The position numbers and the translations under genes are program-made. DNA of 64,000 bases from assembly GCF_008728515.1 (NCBI RefSeq), contig NC_044986.1, forward strand, positions 67,332,817 through 67,396,816. Direction: 5' to 3'. Within the stretch, counting starts at the first letter, position 1; every line of letters starts with the position of its first letter. Shown piece after piece: positions 60,667 through 64,000 of the stretch. The notes beneath the pieces are model-generated. The model was not told the DNA's origin. It saw only the letters and a program-made list of their open reading frames with translations, and did not search any database. The stretch comes from Papio anubis. Its lineage: Eukaryota > Chordata > Mammalia > Primates > Cercopithecidae.

Positions 60667-63079
60667 ACTTGTTCCAGGTCCATCTGTAGACGAGGAACAA
60701 ACTCCAGTCCCAATCTCCTCTTGGTTTTTTAATGGTGGAGAGAGGCCCTCAGGTTTCCTTCTGATCAATGAGAACTAGAAGCTACCAAGAAAATTGGAAC
60801 TCCTTTGAAAGTGAGTGTCTGGGGTGACTTGGAAGGTCCAGAGCCAGACTCCTCCTGGACTCCTGTGGGAGGGAGAAGATGCAACTGCTCTCGCCTGGGT
60901 CAGCAAGGCTGGGCTGGGTGCATGACCCACGGTGGGACCATTGTGGGCTCTGGGGAGGATGCCAGGCAACAGGAGAGCTCTCTCCCTTTCTGAGTTTTCT
61001 TCCAGAAGGAAGGCAGGGACCTCTTTAAGAACGTGGGTTCACCAAGTCGAGGATACATTTTGGAGTCATTGGTGCATATATGGAACTTAGAGCTATGAAG
61101 TTAGATGGGCTTAGAGATGTTCGAGGCCTGCTACCCAGGACATTCGACTTTAGGAGCTCGAGGATATGAGGAGACAGGGGAGCAGCCACAGGGCAGATCA
61201 AGGGGACAAGGCACTGGGGCAGGTGCCTGGAGCTCAAGAGAGAGGAGGGCTGGGACAAGTTCTGGGAGGCTGGGGCACAAGGGGCTTAGAAAGGTGGAAA
61301 GGCGGAGTCTGGGAAGTGAAGTGTGGGCTGTTTCACAGAGGGCTCTGAGTGTCAGCACAGGGAAGGATTACTCCATTCTATCAGCAATAGGGAGCCATCG
61401 AAGGTTGGTGAGTGGAAGACAGGCATGAAAGACGTGGCAGGCCTGGGGGCCCACTTGGTGACTGCAAATAGGAGAGAGGGAGGGCTGGAGGTGGGGACTA
61501 GGCTGTGCCCAAGCTAGGGTCTCGACATTTATTTAGGTTTTGGGGTGATCTTGAACGTCAGTTTCCTTTTATTTCAAGTGGGGTAACAATTCTAACCCTG
61601 CCAAATGGGCCGTTTTGTGGCGGGGGCGCTGACCTGCTCCATCTTCTCTGGACGCCACGACCTGCCATTCCGACTCTGGCCGCTGGGTGGCAGCCGGCCC
61701 CCAGCAGCCCCACCCGCAGCCCGAGGACTGGGTCAGGCGGACTTCCCTACGCCGTGACCCGGCTCAGGGCCACCCCCAACCCAGCCTAGTTTCCAGGTGG
61801 AGCCTTCGCTCCTTACCCTCCCACCAGCTCTTGTCCACTTGAAGGTTCTAGGGGCCTCGGGCCATGAATCAGGAGCTCACTGTCCACACTGCCCGTCCAC
61901 ACTGCCTGCGTGGGGCCTCTCTCTGGGGCAGCTCTGTGCCAGGCATGGGGCATAGGGGATGCTCTTCATAGGGATGCCAGATTTAGCAAATAAATGCAAT
62001 AATTGGGATATAATTGTACTAAAAATTATTTGTCATTAATCTGAAATTCAAATGTCTCTGGCAACTCTGCCCCTATGCTGCTGGTCCCTGTCGGAGGAGG
62101 CCAATCATTCTCACATCCACCCTGAGCACAAGGTGCCTCCCAGCCCGGGCTGTCAGGGCCGAGGACTGTCAGAGAGGAAGCTGGCACAGTGCTGCGGGGA
62201 CCAGCCTCCGCTCACAGTCAGCTCCCTGGATGCTGTCCACCCGCCCGTCCACCTGTCTGACTCCCCTCTCAGGACGGGCTGGGCTCTGAGGATGCAGAGA
62301 CCACCGCCACTGTCCTCACGTTCTCTTGGGCTCTATTTCTGTCCTTCCAGGTCCCAGCCACCCGGGTTCTCTGCAAGGCCTTTGCAGAGTCTGGTGTGGA
62401 GCCAGACAGAACCCATAGCTCCTGCCTGCTCTGGGGGCCCTGCCCTTGGCTCAGCCTCTGTGGTGCACTCTGCCTGGGCTCATGCACTCCGCTCACCACC
62501 CCTCAACCGGACCAAGCTAGCCAGAGGGTTGCCTGGGTGGCTCAGTGTCCCTGGGAGCATTGGCAGTGAGCCTTCACCAGGGTAGTCACGTGCCTAAGCA
62601 GGACTGGGTGGGGTTGGGTGGGTGCAGAGAAAGGAAATGGGGAGGCAGGGGCTGGATTCTGAGACACTGAAAATCAGCCAGGGAAGAGGAGAGATCTTTC
62701 TAGCACGTGGAGACATCATCCGTCTCTCTCCTCACCTCGGAAAACATGAGGCTCTGAATCCAGAAGTCCAGCTCTGGGACGCTTCCAGAGACCAGCTGAC
62801 CTTGCTTCCTGCTGGATGCTAGATGTGGAAACTGAGTCCCAGAGATGGTTAGCAAGCAACGCAAGGGTTGTCCGGCTCCCTGTCTGAGCGTGGTCCCTGC
62901 CTCCTCCAGGCTGGCATCCGCCTCTGGCTCTTGGGCTTCGTGAGGCACTTTCTGTCCCTTGGGGTCCCCAGCAGACCATCTGCAGTGATGCAGGCCCCGT
63001 CCGGAAGACGTGGCCTCGCCCACCCTCTTCACTAGGAAGAAGATTCACGAGGCAGGTGAGTTGGTTTAAAGGAACCTGC
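60667..63079. other. Intergenic, GC-rich unique
   Basis: No gene recognised. Contains the CTCF-like site at 61680 and a CpG-bearing patch around it. Confidence 0.5.
61680..61693 (+). promoter_or_regulatory. Candidate CTCF motif, intergenic
   Basis: CCGCTGGGTGGCAG matches the CCGCNNGGNGGCAG form of the CTCF core exactly. It sits in a local GC-rich patch (about 61.61-61.78 kb) with several CpGs. Rightward orientation. Confidence 0.45.
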
Positions 63080-63300
63080 AGTCTTTTTATCACCTTGATG
63101 GCTACGATGGATTTTGTTTCAGGGAGTATCTGTAAGACTTTAATTAAATCAGGAACTCAGGCCCGGCCAGCTTCCCTGCTGCTTATCAGCTTCTTAAGGC
63201 CGTGATTCATTACCCAGGATTATTTTTTTTCATCCCTGAAATAATCTTTAAAGGCCTTCTATCAGGGAGATTAAAGCCATAAGTCATACACGCCCACGTG
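63080..63300. promoter_or_regulatory. Candidate cis-regulatory element (enhancer-like AT-rich block)
   Basis: Unique sequence with TTAATTAA (63140-63147), a CTTATC GATA motif (63182-63187), GGATTA (OTX/PITX type, 63217-63222), TCF/LEF-like CTTTAAAG and GATTAAAG, and an E-box CACGTG (63295-63300). The texture resembles deeply conserved noncoding elements near developmental genes; the expected right-hand neighbour is UNC5B. Inference only. Confidence 0.45.
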
Positions 63301-64000
63301 GATGCTTTGTTTTCTCTGCACATGGGCGATGTAGAGCCACCCAGAGGACTGGGCCATGGTGCTACCCCAGCCTCCTGGGCTCCTGCTGGGCCCTCTGTGG
63401 CTAGGACCGGGAGTTGGGGGAGTATCTGGTTGGCATGGCTCTCTGGCTGGGCAGAGGTTCGGCCGTCATTGTCGGGGCTGAGGTAGCCTAGGCAGGTGGG
63501 GAGTGGGTGAGAATGGAACTCCCTGCTTTATGATTTTTCTCCTTCTTTCATCTAACAAACGTTCATTGGCCCCCGAGCCACTTCCTGTTTTGGGTGCTGG
63601 GCAGAGCAAGACAGATGACACAGCTTTTGGGGATACAGACTAGTAAGTGAGCAATGACACCACATTTATTTCTTACTCTGCCTCCAAGCCTCTTTATCTC
63701 TTTGCCTTGACTCTCTCTCCCTCTGTCTTTCTCTCAAATCACAGAAGCAAGGCTTTCTTTTCCAATGGGTAGCAGGATTGCTTTGGAGGTAGTGGCTTTT
63801 GATCTCATGTTGAATTATTCACTGTGAATCTCCCTTGAGCCAGTTTCAGGGGCAGGATGGTCTCAGTCTGGATCGCTAGGCCCTTAAGAATTAATAAAGC
63901 CTCCAGTTCAGCCTCTAATGGGGACAAAGGTAACTGGGGATTTAGAGAGAGGAGGGTGGGCTGCCTGGAGGAGGTGGCCACGGGGACTTGGAGGTTGGAC
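63301..64000. other. Intergenic, unique
   Basis: No gene or clear repeat to the right edge of the window. Confidence 0.5.

Noticed and set aside
62052..62585. 177-codon open frame on +
   Set aside because: GC-rich intergenic DNA; Ser/Pro/Leu-rich translation with no family I recognise.
39301..64000. tRNA or snRNA genes in the intergenic half
   Set aside because: tRNA-like boxes appear only inside MIR and Alu relics. I saw no complete cloverleaf or snRNA-type promoter.

Overview
This window is primate nuclear DNA, human or a very close ape. The evidence is dense Alu elements, L1 fragments, MaLR/ERVL LTRs, MIR relics, intron-split genes with GT-AG junctions, and coding exons that match two human proteins residue by residue as I know them. 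I assign it to the human 10q22.1 neighbourhood (SGPL1 then PCBD1, with UNC5B expected further right). The gene identities are read from the sequence; the chromosome assignment is from memory.

Layout. (1) 1-18.5 kb: the 3' two thirds of SGPL1 on the + strand. Eight coding exons (5358-14684) encode residues 206-568 of sphingosine-1-phosphate lyase, including the PLP-binding lysine 353. A 3.8 kb 3' UTR ends at an AATAAA at 18468. The introns carry several Alus, one of them nested inside another. (2) 18.5-20.8 kb: a short tail-to-tail intergenic gap with an old Alu, an MLT2-like ERVL LTR and a small DNA transposon. (3) 20.8-25.7 kb: all of PCBD1 on the - strand (four exons, 104 residues), fired from a CpG island at about 24.95-25.72 kb. 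(4) 25.8-39.3 kb: repeat-dominated DNA with antisense and sense L1 fragments, an ERV1-type LTR inserted in an L1, a retrocopy-like insertion with target-site duplication in another L1, MaLR and hAT relics, and Alus. (5) 39.3-64 kb: GC-richer intergenic DNA with MIRs, two antisense MaLR LTRs, microsatellites and minisatellites, and two AT-rich non-repeat islands that look like cis-regulatory elements. I found no further protein-coding gene here.

The two genes act in different pathways. SGPL1 is an ER enzyme that irreversibly cleaves sphingosine 1-phosphate. PCBD1 (DCoH) recycles tetrahydrobiopterin in the cytosol and also stabilises HNF1 dimers in the nucleus. They converge and share only the intergenic gap. 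The most interesting regulatory observation is a near-perfect HNF1 palindrome about 100 bp upstream of the PCBD1 start codon, which would place an HNF1 cofactor under HNF1 control. I saw no sign of an undescribed multigene system; the novelty is in regulatory and repeat structure.
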